DNA from: Branchiostoma floridae
Taxonomy: Eukaryota > Chordata > Leptocardii > Amphioxiformes > Branchiostomatidae
NCBI RefSeq assembly: GCF_000003815.2
Contig: NC_049995.1
Location: 3,340,788-3,404,787 of the forward strand
Length of the DNA stretch: 64,000 bases
Direction of reading: 5' to 3'
Under the pieces are notes generated by a model, which was not told where the DNA came from, did not search any database, and was given only the letters and a program-made list of their open reading frames with translations. The stretch's first letter is position 1. Each line of letters starts with the position of its first letter. Shown one piece after another: positions 22,179 to 33,800 of this stretch. Both the position numbers and the translations under genes were made by a program.

Positions 22179-23411
22179 GAGGGTCTGCATGGGGGGTTCT
22201 TGGTAACGCTTAACGGTGAATTCAGGAGGCCCGGTAATGCTTAACGGTAAATTCAGAAGGTCCGGTAACGCTTAACGGTAAATTCAGGAGGGGTTACAAA
22301 GCATGACAGTAAACATTGACGTTCGTTCCTCTTTGTACGGCGCTAAACTAGGTTACCTCGATGGTTGAAAATATCAGACTAATGGCATTGTGAGAAGGAA
22401 AAGGTGCCCAGAGCCCGGAGGAATGACAGGGACAATGTCTGCTGTGTCTATGACGTTTGCTTCCCTGGGTCAGTGCTCCCACCAGAGGCGGCAACAGCAA
22501 GTTTCTTGTAGGCTGGGGGGGACTATTGCTGACAAAATTTTCAGCACATGGAGCGCCGAAGGCGCAACGCATCGTATGGGGGTAGGGGGTATGCTCCCTG
22601 GGAAATTTTTTAAAATCATGGCCCTCTGAAATGCTATTTCCTGCATTTTCCGGCAAATTTTGCTGACAGAATAATGAAATTTTCATCAAAATTACACATG
22701 GTTGTAGCAATTGACCTCCGGCCTCCGACATATTTTTACCATTTCAAGCTCGGATGGCACGAGAAATTGCCAGACAAGTCCGGGGAAATTTAAAAGTCTG
22801 GACCGTCTGAAACGCCATTTACTGCATTTTGAAGGACAAATTTTGCTGGCCAACGAAGTTAAATCAAATGACATTTTATTAAAGAGAAAATTTTTTGGGC
22901 CAACGCCCCTGAAACATGTTTTCGCCAGGTCGTCGTGAGCACCAAAGCCACAAGCCGTTGCAAGGGAGGTCTGGAGAAACCTCATTTTCTGCATTCGATG
23001 AGAAAATTTTGCCGGAAACTATGCTAAGTTGGACACTGAAATCTGTTTGAGTGAAAAGGTTTTTTGGGAGGGGGAGGGGCGACGCTTCTGCAACATATTT
23101 TTACCCGAAGCGGCCGGGAGGCTCGGAGAAATTTTGAAATCTGGACCCTTTGAAACACCATTTCCTGCATTTTCAGGGGCTCTATCTGGCATTTGACTTC
23201 GTGGGTATAACTTGTTACGAAGAATTTCTTGGTAATGCTTAACGGTGAATTCGGGATAACAAGTAACGATTAACGTGGAATTAAAACGACCAATACGCTT
23301 CACGAAGAATATACCGATAACGCTTAACGGTGAATTAGAGTGGGTCGGTAACGATTAACGGTAAATTAAAATGGCTCGTAACACTTAGCGGAAAAAGGCA
23401 TGCAGGCCCTC
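22179..23411. mobile_element. 1.2-kb non-autonomous element, copy 1, 6-bp target duplication
   Basis: Flanked by ACAGAA on both sides (22173-22178, 23412-23417). Terminal inverted repeat is GAGGGTCTGCATG / CATGCAGGCCCTC. Subterminal repeats GGTAACGCTTAACGGT recur at both ends. The interior is about four degenerate modules sharing GAAACGCCATTT.CTGCATTTT and an AACATATTTT junction. No transposase was found. Confidence 0.88.
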
Positions 23412-23454
23412 ACAGAAGTGCAACGTCCTTCACAACCTTACACTTCTGAAACAC

Positions 23455-23525
23455 AAGAGAAAAATTTGTGCCTGGCTCCCAGGATTTTAACCTGGGCCCG
23501 CCAGCTCATGAACCCAACACATTTA
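23455..23525 (-). repeat. tRNA-Met-like pseudo-tRNA or SINE head
   Basis: The minus strand shows AGCTTGAGTGGTAAATGTGT, a CAT-anticodon-like loop (GGGTTCATGAGC) and a B-box-like GGTTAAAATCC. Weak pairing argues against a functional tRNA. Confidence 0.4.
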
Positions 23526-23632
23526 CCACTCAAGCTAAAAGTTGACAGAACAGACTAATTAGACTAGTCAGTTGGTGTCCTCCGAACCCTACTGTGTCAT
23601 TTGCACTGTGCTTCTTTGTCTATCATGATCAG

Positions 23633-23690
23633 AATCTCCAAGCGGATCTTGCAGGCTGACAATACTATCTTATGCAACCGTAAGAAGCTA
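23633..23690. repeat. fragment of the TCTCCAAGCAGATC MITE
   Basis: AATCTCCAAGCGGATCTTGC followed by ACTATCTTATGCAACCGTAA. Only one end is present. Confidence 0.6.
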
Positions 23691-24614
23691 CATTCTTTCA
23701 TGGCCTTTCAAGTGCCTTCAAACACATCCTGTTTCAAAAAAATTTTTGATTCAGAAACATGGCCTAAATATAAGATTATTATCTAAAAACTTTTATTTTC
23801 CTGGGTGACGCCACAAAGTATGACGTCACATACCTGGATGTAACCTGGATCCAAGCTTCAATGGTATATAATATTATATTATATTATGTAAAGTGAGAGG
23901 TTGGCTAAAGTGCAATGCAGAGCACTACCTAATTTACCATTTTTCTGAATTCTAAGATTTCCATTAGTTGGCAGTTCAAAACAAAAGTGTTGAGCCAGAT
24001 CAAGGAGGTTGAAAGAGGGCCAGATCAAGTTGGTGAGATCAAGGAGCTTTTATTACTCCTTAATTTGCCGATCTGGTTTAACCATTCGAATCCTGTAATC
24101 TATCCCAGAAGTGAATTTTCAGGTTTCTGCAATTTTGAAGTTCTTCTAGTTCTAATCTGGCTCAAAAGCAGTTCAGTATAGAAATATCTCAGCAAGAAGC
24201 AACCTCCTTGATCTCAGGGAGGTGTTCTGAATCTTTCCATCCAGTGCTTTGGGACAGTCCCTGTGGGACTTGCTAATTCAACTTGCTAATTGGGAAGCAT
24301 GCCTTAACAATAACTGACCTCCTTTGAACCTGCATAACAATGTGCATAATTACCAAAAAGAGGAAAGTGAGTGCCTTATATACAGGCCCATGTAATAGGA
24401 TTTGGAAACTACAAATAATCTTTGGAACAAACTTTTGCCTGTTGTTTCTATATAATGAATCAATGACCTTGATTGTACATTTGTGCTCAAACAAGCTAAG
24501 TACAGATTGTAGCGCTAGTGATAATGTACAATTTTGATTAAAAAAAAGGTATCTTGTCACCTCTACAAATACTAATACATTCCAGTATTTACAAGTTCAA
24601 CTTCTTCTCACCTC

Positions 24615-24924
24615 TCAACAGTTATAAATATAAGTACAGATGGAATCAATAATGTATGGTTGATACCGATCTAATTGCATGAGAAATATGAATTTTTTTC
24701 CGTGGTATTCAAGTATTGGAAATAGGGAACATATCTTGTATATTTTCAAAGAGGACGTTTCTTTTGTTGTTGTATAAAGTACAGTAAACAATAAAGTGAC
24801 ACTCATCCTCTATCTTATTCAAGTTACAGTATTGGCAAATTCTTTGTTCCAGAGGAATGCGGTTATGTCGGCCTTCTGGCTTATAATGAATCATACTGGT
24901 AAACAGCTTCATAGCGGGCTTCAA
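24615..24924 (-). pseudogene. LINE reverse-transcriptase C-terminal remnant
   Basis: The minus-strand frame from 24924 reads IPLEQRICQYCNLNKIEDEC then HFIVYCTLY. This is the Cys-Cys-His-Cys knuckle found at the end of many non-LTR retrotransposon polymerases (R.C..C....EDE.HF...C..Y). The frame stops at 24709; similarity may continue in a shifted frame to about 24615. It is a dead fragment. Confidence 0.7.
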
Positions 24925-25172
24925 GTTTATTAATAGTCAAAAAGATAATGGTTCTTTGGACCAGATAAAGCCCAGGTTATTAATAAGTTTGGTTATCAAA
25001 AAGTTTGTTGTTATTTTGTGGGCCTTTCTGCTTTTCAACGCCTGGCTCTATAGTACAAAAATTGCTTGTATTTGCAAGATACTCCAGGACCCCAAATTTT
25101 ACATATCAATACCCTCCGTGTTGGCAAACTTTCCTGGTTGATTTTGAAGAGTAGAAGGCCTGTGGTATATAT

Positions 25173-26414
25173 GAGGGTCTGCATGGGGGGGGTCTTGGTA
25201 ACGCTTAACGGTGAATTCAGGAGGCCCGGTAACGCTTAACGGTAAATTCAGGAGGCCCGGTAACGCTTAACGGTAAATTCAGAAGGAGTTACAAAGCATA
25301 ACACTTAAGTAACATCGCCGAGCATTCCTGTTCATCCAACGCTAGAGTAGTTATATCAATGGGTGAAAATATCCAACTATTATGAACTAATGACATTGTG
25401 AGAAGCCGAAGGTGCCCAGAACCCGGAGAAATGACAGGGACAATTTCCATTTTGGCATCTGTACATTGATGGAGTCAGATCTAGAGTTCCCGGCCCGCCA
25501 CAGAGACGGCGGCAGCAGATTTCTTATGGCGGGATTCAACTATTGTTTCAGCATATGGAGCGCCGAAGGCGCGACGCATCCCAGGGGGTACTGGTGTCCC
25601 CGAAAAATTTTAAAATCAAGACCCTCTTTTTCGGCAAATTTTGCCGACCGACTAAGCTAGGTTGAGTTTGACATTTTCATCAAATTACACATGGTTATAG
25701 CTTTGGCCTCCAACTCCAGAGCCCCCGACATATTTTAACATTTCGATTCGAGCTCGGAAGGCACGAGACGTTGCAATATAAGTCCGGGGAAATCTGGACC
25801 GTCTGAAACGCCATTTACTGCCTTTTGAAGGACAGATTTTGCTGTAAGACGAAGATAAATTAAACAACATTTTATCAGAGAGAAAATGTATTTTGTGCGA
25901 CAACCCACGTCCCTAACATATTTTCGCCATGTCGTCGTGAGCGACAAGGGCGCAAGCCGCCGCAAGGGAGGTCCGGAGAAACCTCATTTTCTGCATTCTT
26001 AGAGTACTTTTTGCCCGAAACTAAGCTAAGTTTGACACTGAAATCTGTATGAGTGATAAAGTCTTTGAGGGCAACGCTTCCGCAACATATTTTACTCAGT
26101 GTCCAGGGCCGAAGGCCAGGATACTCGGAGAAATTTTGAAATATGGACCCTTAAAAACGCCATTTCCTGCATTTTCAGGGGTTCTTTCTGGCATTAGACT
26201 TCGTGTGTATAACGGGTTACGAAGAATTTCTTGGTAACGCCTAACGGTGAATTCGGGATAAAAAATAACGGTTAACGCTGAATTAAAACGACCAATAACG
26301 CTTCACGAAGAATATACCGATAACGCCTAACGGTGAATTAAAGCGGGTCTGTAACGATTAACGGTGAATTAAAATGGCTCGTAACGCTTAACGGAAAAAG
26401 GCATGCAGACCCTC
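25173..26414. mobile_element. 1.2-kb non-autonomous element, copy 2, 6-bp target duplication
   Basis: Flanked by ATATAT (25167-25172, 26415-26420). Terminal inverted repeat is GAGGGTCTGCATG / CATGCAGACCCTC. It has the same modular interior as the copy at 22179 and is collinear with it. No coding capacity. Confidence 0.88.
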
Positions 26415-28074
26415 ATATATTTTGATGTGATACTGATAGCCATTCTGGAATGGTAGCTTTATTCTGGCTATCAGTATCAGCCTTCAAACCCATCATCAGG
26501 AACTTTTTGTCTGAAACCAAGATAAAAGCCCCTTGCTTAAACAAGAGACCTAAGGTTACAGCCAAGACAAGAGTAAAAGATTACCAATTGAAAGGCAAAT
26601 AGTAAAAAATTATATCTATTCCAAGGTTGCTGTAAAACCTAGGTTAGGTCAGTGAGATCAGAGAATTCTAAACTCCTTGGTGATCTACAAGGTAGTTAAA
26701 CCTCTTTGGGTAAACTTTAGTCTTCTATGCAGTGTTAAATACTGACCTGTTCTATACACCAGTGGAGGCACTGAATAAGGCAGCTACCATTCACTTCAGT
26801 CTCTAATTACCTGTCATTATAAATCAATACACGCATTGTTGTTGCTGGCTTTAAACACCTTCATGTAGGTGCAAAGGAGATTATATAATGACTTTTCTAA
26901 AGATAGGTGAGAAAGGGGAGGGGAGGTGATAATATCACACTCTTGTGATAAAAAGGCCTTTGTCCCAATCTCAAGGATTTTAGAGCATGTAAAGAGTTCC
27001 AGATGAGGACAGGGTGTTGTTCTGATTGATCAATGTTCTGTGATCTGATCTGATCTGGTGACGGTTGATTATTATTTTCTATTGGGCACTTAGAACTTCA
27101 TTAAACACAGCTGTCCAGTAGGTATCAAAAACCTAATAAATAAGATTCATTTAGCACCAGTGTTTAATGAATTTCTAGGTGTCCACGCACCCGGCTCGGG
27201 ACACTTCTAATATTGTGTTACAGTGTCATAACTAACATAAAATATGACTGGTGAATGCCACCTGGCTATATGCTAATAAAGGATCAATGTTTTACCCTGA
27301 GGGGTGCATCATGAGATAAAGCCGCCAGTGGTTGGTTTCTATAACCCAAACACCAGCTATCAGCATGGCAAACAAGGCGGTTCATGTCATCTACTTTTCC
27401 ACCAACTGAATGTATCATTTGATTTACTACAGTTTAGAATTCAGTAAATAGTTACTGGAAGTTCCGAAAATAATTTCATCAGGTTGGCACTGATAATAGG
27501 ATAAAGGTTTTTACACAACATGTAACTAAAAGTACTGTACTTTCATTGTACAGTACTTTTCTTATGGACTCCAATGATTATCCTATTAGGGCACCCTACC
27601 CTTACAGTACATGTGCAATTTACAATAATTGAATTTATACTTTTAAGGGAAGCTTAGGCCTGTCATGAAATTTATGAATTTTGTGTTTATGTTCCTGACT
27701 TGCACCTACATGTACAATCAAATTGGCTTATAGATACTAATAAACCCTAAGTGGTGATGTTAAAGAATTAAAGAAAAAAATGAAAGAAGTAACCATGCCC
27801 AAGCTTCTGTACTTCTGAAAAATATGAGTAGCCACTGAAGGAAATGCATTTTCTTGAAGTGAAGTTCATTCATAGGTCAGTTATTTCTAATGCCAGGCAT
27901 CTCCAGCAACAGTCAATAAAACTAGGAAAACAAAACAATAAAAAATGCCTCCATTATATATCTGTTTTATATACATAGTTAAAGTCAAGTCTGAAACATC
28001 TAATGAAATCTAATGCATTGTTTAACAGTTTCAAAACAAAATTAAATGCATAAAGAATGCTTCCTGTCATTGTC
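26415..28074. other. intergenic stretch with small hairpins
   Basis: Holds CTGATAGCCATTCTGGAATG paired with TTCTGGCTATCAG (26433-26476) and a perfect 13-bp-arm hairpin AAAAGTACTGTAC / GTACAGTACTTTT (about 27527-27559). No exon was recognised. Confidence 0.4.
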
Positions 28075-28377
28075 AAGGCCATTCCTGCAGAAATTCCTGC
28101 AGGAAACATTCTTCCTGCAGGAATTTACCTTTCTCCTGCAGGAATTTCTGCAGGAATGCCTACAGCATTCCTGCAGGAAAAATGCTTCCTGCAGGAATTC
28201 CTGCAGGAAGAAAATTTTCAAAATGAATATTCATGAAAGTTATTATCATATTTCACAACTGTACATCATACTTGTCAATCATATGTAAAGACTTTGCACC
28301 AAGTGCTTTTATATTGAAAATATTAGCACATTTCAAAATGGGAAAAACGGAATTCCAATCTTAAGATGGAGCTTCTT
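28075..28377. repeat. inverted copy of repeat X (CCTGCAGG palindrome array)
   Basis: The reverse complement of 19508-19840 with indels. It joins at AGCTTCT to a direct-orientation copy of the 19172-19340 repeat. Confidence 0.85.
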
Positions 28378-28520
28378 TTCTGTTACCTCTTGTCTTAAGA
28401 GGGCCACACCCTATGAGTCATTAAGTGACCACCTGTCCACAATTTTTTAACAGTCCCCTGAGTGGTCATCTTTGCTTGTTTCAACTGGACCTCCTTTTAC
28501 TGGGGGCTATTTCTGACTAA
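28377..28520. repeat. partial TACAGTCAAAC-type element
   Basis: GAGGGCCACACCCTATGAGT and TTTTACTGGGGGCTATTTCT match 19190-19315 in the same orientation. Confidence 0.65.
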
Positions 28521-28616
28521 TGTCTGTTTCACAAGAACATAGCCACTTTGTCATCATACCTGTGTTTATACCAAGGAGGTTATCAAGGAGAATATTTAAA
28601 CCTCCTATTAAATGGT

Positions 28617-28790
28617 ATTACATTTTTTTCGGATTCTTCTGTCGATTTTTGACAGATGAGCACGCAAACAGTCACTTGCCGGTGGGTTCGACAACCTGTT
28701 TGCCTGACCTGCACATGACGTTTTAAGGTGAAAAAGATGTGTGCAAATGCTTTTGCTTGTAGTCCCATGACCTCCAGGTCGTGGGGGGAC
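28617..28790 (-). mobile_element. 3' fragment of the tRNA-headed SINE
   Basis: CCTGTTTGCCTGACCTGCAC and the surrounding sequence match the 3' part of the element at 8611-9132 (about 8618-8760). The tRNA head is missing. Confidence 0.7.
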
Positions 28791-29749
28791 AAGGTAGCCG
28801 TGAAGATAGAGATCTATAATACATCGATGCAGGACAAACAACTGGAATGCATTTGAGGTCAAAATGACCCAAGATTTATGACTCAATTCATTGCCCCTTT
28901 GATAACCCAACCTTGTAAAGTGTCAAAGAATACCTTTGTCAGCTAATTACACCGTCACAAGGATAGATTTCAGCTGATACAACAATAGATGGATTGAAAA
29001 GTATGCAGGGCCCTGGGGTATCTGTCACCTCTGTACTTTCTGAGAAAGAGTAAGAGAGAATGGTACCCAGTGTGGTCTGACAGACGGATTACAGCTGTCC
29101 ATCATAATTATCGGTTCAACCAGTCACAGCACGGCAATTAGCAGTTCGACCAATGAGAGAGAGGCTGCATGTCCAGCAAATAGTTGTATTTGTATTGGCG
29201 GGTATGAAATACTTTTGGAGTGTAAGTGAGATCCAGCTGCAAAATAAGTGTTCAAAACCCATTGCTATGGGTTACAGAGTACCATACAACTTGGAGCCAA
29301 TTGCAATCAGAGCTCAACTCTTTATCTCAAGCAAATTACTCCATGCCAGTAATCTCTATAGTTATTAATCTGTGCTAACATGAGATTGGTATAGGCTTAA
29401 CCTTTAATTATATTTGACATTTTGTATAGGTCAGAGTGATTAAAAGGGCCAAGGATATTATATTTCATAGGTCACTTGTTGTGATTTGTTCCTACAAGGG
29501 ACACAATACCAAATCCGTTCAAAGTACAACTTGTATGTATCTAAGGCCTCCTTTGTTCAGTATTGACTATGGTAGAATCCTAGTTTATATTAGCCCTAAT
29601 ATGGCTAAACGGTCCTTACTATAGTCTCTGCCACACAAGGCACAAATGAATGCTGACAGGACTGTTGAAAACGTGCTTTTCACTGGAACGCAATACCTTT
29701 CTATCAAAACTGTATTGTCAAAATCTGCAAAAACAACATGACTCAAAAA
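28791..29749. other. intergenic stretch, no gene recognised
   Basis: Contains ACAGCTGTCCATCATAATTA with a nearby CGACCAATGAGAG. This is an inverted match to motifs at about 10405 and 58110. Otherwise featureless. Confidence 0.3.
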
Positions 29750-30834
29750 AGTTTACTCAAAATAACTTTATTGAAGAATACCCAAGTATCACATTGAATG
29801 TCATTGGTACCGGATAATTAGTAAATGTTGCCAAGTTAAACTGTTCGGATACAAAGCTTTGTTCCTCAAGCTGAATCATATGAAGTAGAATTTGCTTTGT
29901 CCCAAATGCATAATTGTAAAACCACAAAATTTAAACTTTCTTGATGATACTAGTATCAATGTGACCAAAGCACATCCTGTGCTTGGAAATTGAAATTAGA
30001 CAAAGTTTTGAAATACATGTACCTATTAAAAATGTTAGTCACATATTACCAGAGATCTATGCACTACTATTTTTTTTGTCTGAAGTTTTCCATGATTCCG
30101 ATTAGTGATTCCAATGAATGCCTATCATCAACATTCAATATCCCAAAATATATTATGTTAGTCAACATTTTCTTTTAAGTAGATATTTACAAAATTACAA
30201 GTAGTACTTCTGGGATCGAAGTTTGAGACAAACTTCAGGCAGTGATTCCAGTTTCAGGTAGAAATGCCTGAGACATAAACAATGTCAGTCATAACTAAGC
30301 TATTAACTAAAATTTACAGTTACTCCTTTTGTGTAACGTTAAAGACTGAACTAAGACATTCCAGTCATACCCGATTAGTGCAGTGTTAAACTGTAATACA
30401 GTCTTGGTCATTTAGTATGATGTCAATTTTTTGTCTGAAATACTATTGTCAAGTATTAAAAAGTGAAATACAAGGCTAGCATGTACTGGAGATCTCTCCG
30501 CTCAACAAATATAGAATTACGAAACTTCATTTTTCATGTTTCGGAAGCATTATTTCAACTTAAGGCTACAGTCAGTCAAGTTGTAGAGTCAAGTCTTAAG
30601 TCTAATTCTTTTGCTAATTTTGGCATTCGACATTCCAGAAAGTTTAGAGTCATTCTATGCCTTAGTGTTCATGAGTCTTTCCGCTCAACAAATATAGATT
30701 GAATAAAACTTGATTTTTCATGTTTCGAAGGCATTAATTCAACAGTTGTTACCATTATGTACAGTCAAGTTTTAAATCTAATTCTTTCACTAATTTTGGC
30801 ATTCAACACTAATTCCAGAAATTTCGGAGTCCTT
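29750..30834 (-). other. 3' UTR of the zinc-binding-like gene, with internal tandem duplication
   Basis: AATAAA on the minus strand at 29772-29767 follows the stop codon by about 1.06 kb. A ~182-bp unit is duplicated (about 30494-30675 and 30676-30857) and carries copies of the last codons. Confidence 0.5.
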
Positions 30835-33800
30835 CTATGCCTTAGTGTTCATGAGTCTTTCAGCTCTGAAGATGCCGTGATTGGTCAGTTGGCTTGATTG
30901 ATTGACAGGGGGGATGAGGCGACTGTTGGGTGAGCTGGGGCGCAGGTGCGGCATGCGGTCCTGGGCCTTGTGCAGCTGGTAGATGACCGTGTGCTTGACC
31001 GAGATCTGGTTGAGCGTCCAGTCACGCACTTGTAGTGTTGAGACCAGGTCGCCTGATGTATCTGTTCAAGAAAAGAGATTTTGTCAGAAATGAAGTGGTG
31101 GCAAGGATAAGCTTTGTGGTTTAGAGGGTTCTTGACTTGGAATATGAAGGTTCTGGGTTGAAATCCCATTAGCCAAACCCCACTGTCGTGCCCTTGAGAA
31201 AAATTCTACAATAATTCTATTTCATCACTCGACTAACTAGCTTCAGTTAGGGACATCCTCTCAGATGGACATATCAATTTAGCAAGAGATCCTTTTTGCA
31301 GAGAGCGTACACCTGAGGCACAAAGAACATGCAAATTACTAAACCACTTATTGAAAGGATAGGCCCTGCGGCCCTTTTCAGTGTGAGTGGTCAAATCTTC
31401 ACTCTAGACTTACACAATTTGTATCTACTGGACAAAAAGGCAGTTTACTTGTACTAACAAGTCAAATGTTTTCTACTCACCGTCTATTCTCATTCTCAGG
31501 AAGGCAACACAGGCTTCCAACTGCTCACGATTCAGGTGTTGCACTGTGAAGAAAATGAAGATTGTATTTCAACCAAATATTCAGAATTAGTTTTGAAAAA
31601 CTAAAAAAGAACAACTCATGCATTGATGGGTACCTCAGCTATCTGTTGAATAGTTTTGTAAGTTGTACTGTATCAGTTACTACATTAAGTTTAACTTTTT
31701 CATAGAGAAAGTGTGACTTCGAAAGTGCCCAAACTTACATTGGTCCTTTGTTATTGGCAGCTGTATGCAGAAATCAAGTGGGCCGGATGTCCTGCTTTCA
31801 CTTCTCTCCGGTCTCTTTGGTACTGTGACTTTCTCGTACACGCAGATATCTTCTTCATCTTCTGACGACGATGATGATTCGCTGTTTCGTCGCAACTCGT
31901 TGTAGATCTCTCTTCTCTCCTCATCTTCTGAGTCGCCGACGTAAAACTGCGGTCTTGGCGCCTTCTTCTTTTTCACCAAGTTGAGGAGAGTATTGTCTTT
32001 GTACACGGGGAGTCCCTGTAGTTGGGCCAGGAACTTGTTCCGTGTGTCCATGCGTTTGCTGCAGTACCTAGGCATGGTGACGTTCTCGTATCTGCTGATT
32101 GGTACGCTCGGCATTGTTGTGTTGGATTTCTGCGCGTCGTTCTTGAACCACCGTAGCGTCGTGCTGACAAAGTCTTTGACTTCGGAATAGGTCGACTGTT
32201 CGGGTCTCGCGGAGACTGCAGCTTTCGGGACAGGAGACCGGTGCGGACTGGGCGTTGACCGTCGCAAAATGTCGTGCCACCTCTCAAAGCATTCCCTGTG
32301 ACCTCTGAAAAATACAAACACACACCCAGCGGTTAATTTTCTGCACGATTTGCAAAGCGTTACGGATAACATAAAACCATTTTTGCAGGTACATCTATTG
32401 CAATGACTATTGCAATACATGTTACTGCAATAACTCATGCACAAGAAGAGCAAAGACTTACACGTCTAGCTTCGGCGAGTTCCTCTGAGCTTGTGAGGAA
32501 CGCTGCACCAATGACAAGCACCAGAAGCACACTGGGGGTTACTCAGTAATCGCTAATTGTCCAGTTTTACAGTTTCTGGATGGTACACAATTATGTATGC
32601 CCTACTTTTTCCATTGTTTGTTGTGCTTTTTTTGACAACGTCCAACAAAGTATGTCCCTCGTTGTAGGGAATAGGAGCCTGGGGACACATGCGAGGACTC
32701 AGTCTACCCTTCTGAGAAAGAACTAATGTGAAAACGTCCTAGGGGCTTGTGGTAACATAGCAACAGTACCTGTCAGGTATAATTGATGCATACTGGCTTA
32801 CTTGCTATGGTGTACCGGGTAATGCCAGGTACGAAATAATCACAAAGTGTAATGTCAATTGTCATGTATGATATTTCCATCAGATGCAGAAGGGCAGTTT
32901 TCACCACAATGGTGAAAACTGCCCAAGAAAACTGCCCAAGAAAACTGCCCAAGAAGATCGCTCAGAGACTAAGAATTATGCCAGGCCTATGTCAACAGGT
33001 GGTCACTCAGTACACGGTACTAAGTATTCTTAAATTTGTTAAAGTTTGACTGTCAATGCTGTGTCATTGCTTCAGCAAAATGAGCTACTATAAGGAATCA
33101 AAGGCTTCAACAGCAGCACATACTGAACACTACTAGTAGCCTTTTTGTTTGTTTGTGCTACCTTCATTGGTTGCTGTTTCCTTTAATAGTGCTTTATAAT
33201 AGGGTGTGGCTGTTATCAGATAGATACTTACATGTAACTTGGTTGGCAAAACTCATTGTAACAGCAACCATACAATACCTAATATTGGATAGGCCTGGCA
33301 CATGAGAATACATGTGACAATTTGCAAAGTCGGTCACCACTCTGACTTGGTGTGAAAATGGCTGAGGCCAAATACTAATACTATTAGTAATAGTAGCAAT
33401 TTGGTGCATGAGAATACATGTAATGATTCACCAAGTTGGTCACCTTTCTCTAAATGAGCCAAAACCTCATGATCAGAGGCCAGGAAGTAGCATTACCTGG
33501 CGCATGGTAATACATGTGACAACTCCCCAAGTCGGTCACCTTTTCATGAATTGATTGGTGCGAAAAAGTCCAGGGGCTTGTAACAACAATTACAGCTATT
33601 CATAAACCGACTGGATTTGTATGCTGTACAAAGACACAGAAAAAGCAAGAAATTACCCGAGTTTTTTGTCTTGTACAAAGGGATTTGAGGGGAAAACTTC
33701 CGAAAAGGGATCAGGACGAGTTTTGACATCTGACAGGGTCAGAATTTTGCAAATTGTAAAATAAAATGGACTTAGTCTAGTATTTTGCATTGTAGCTGCA

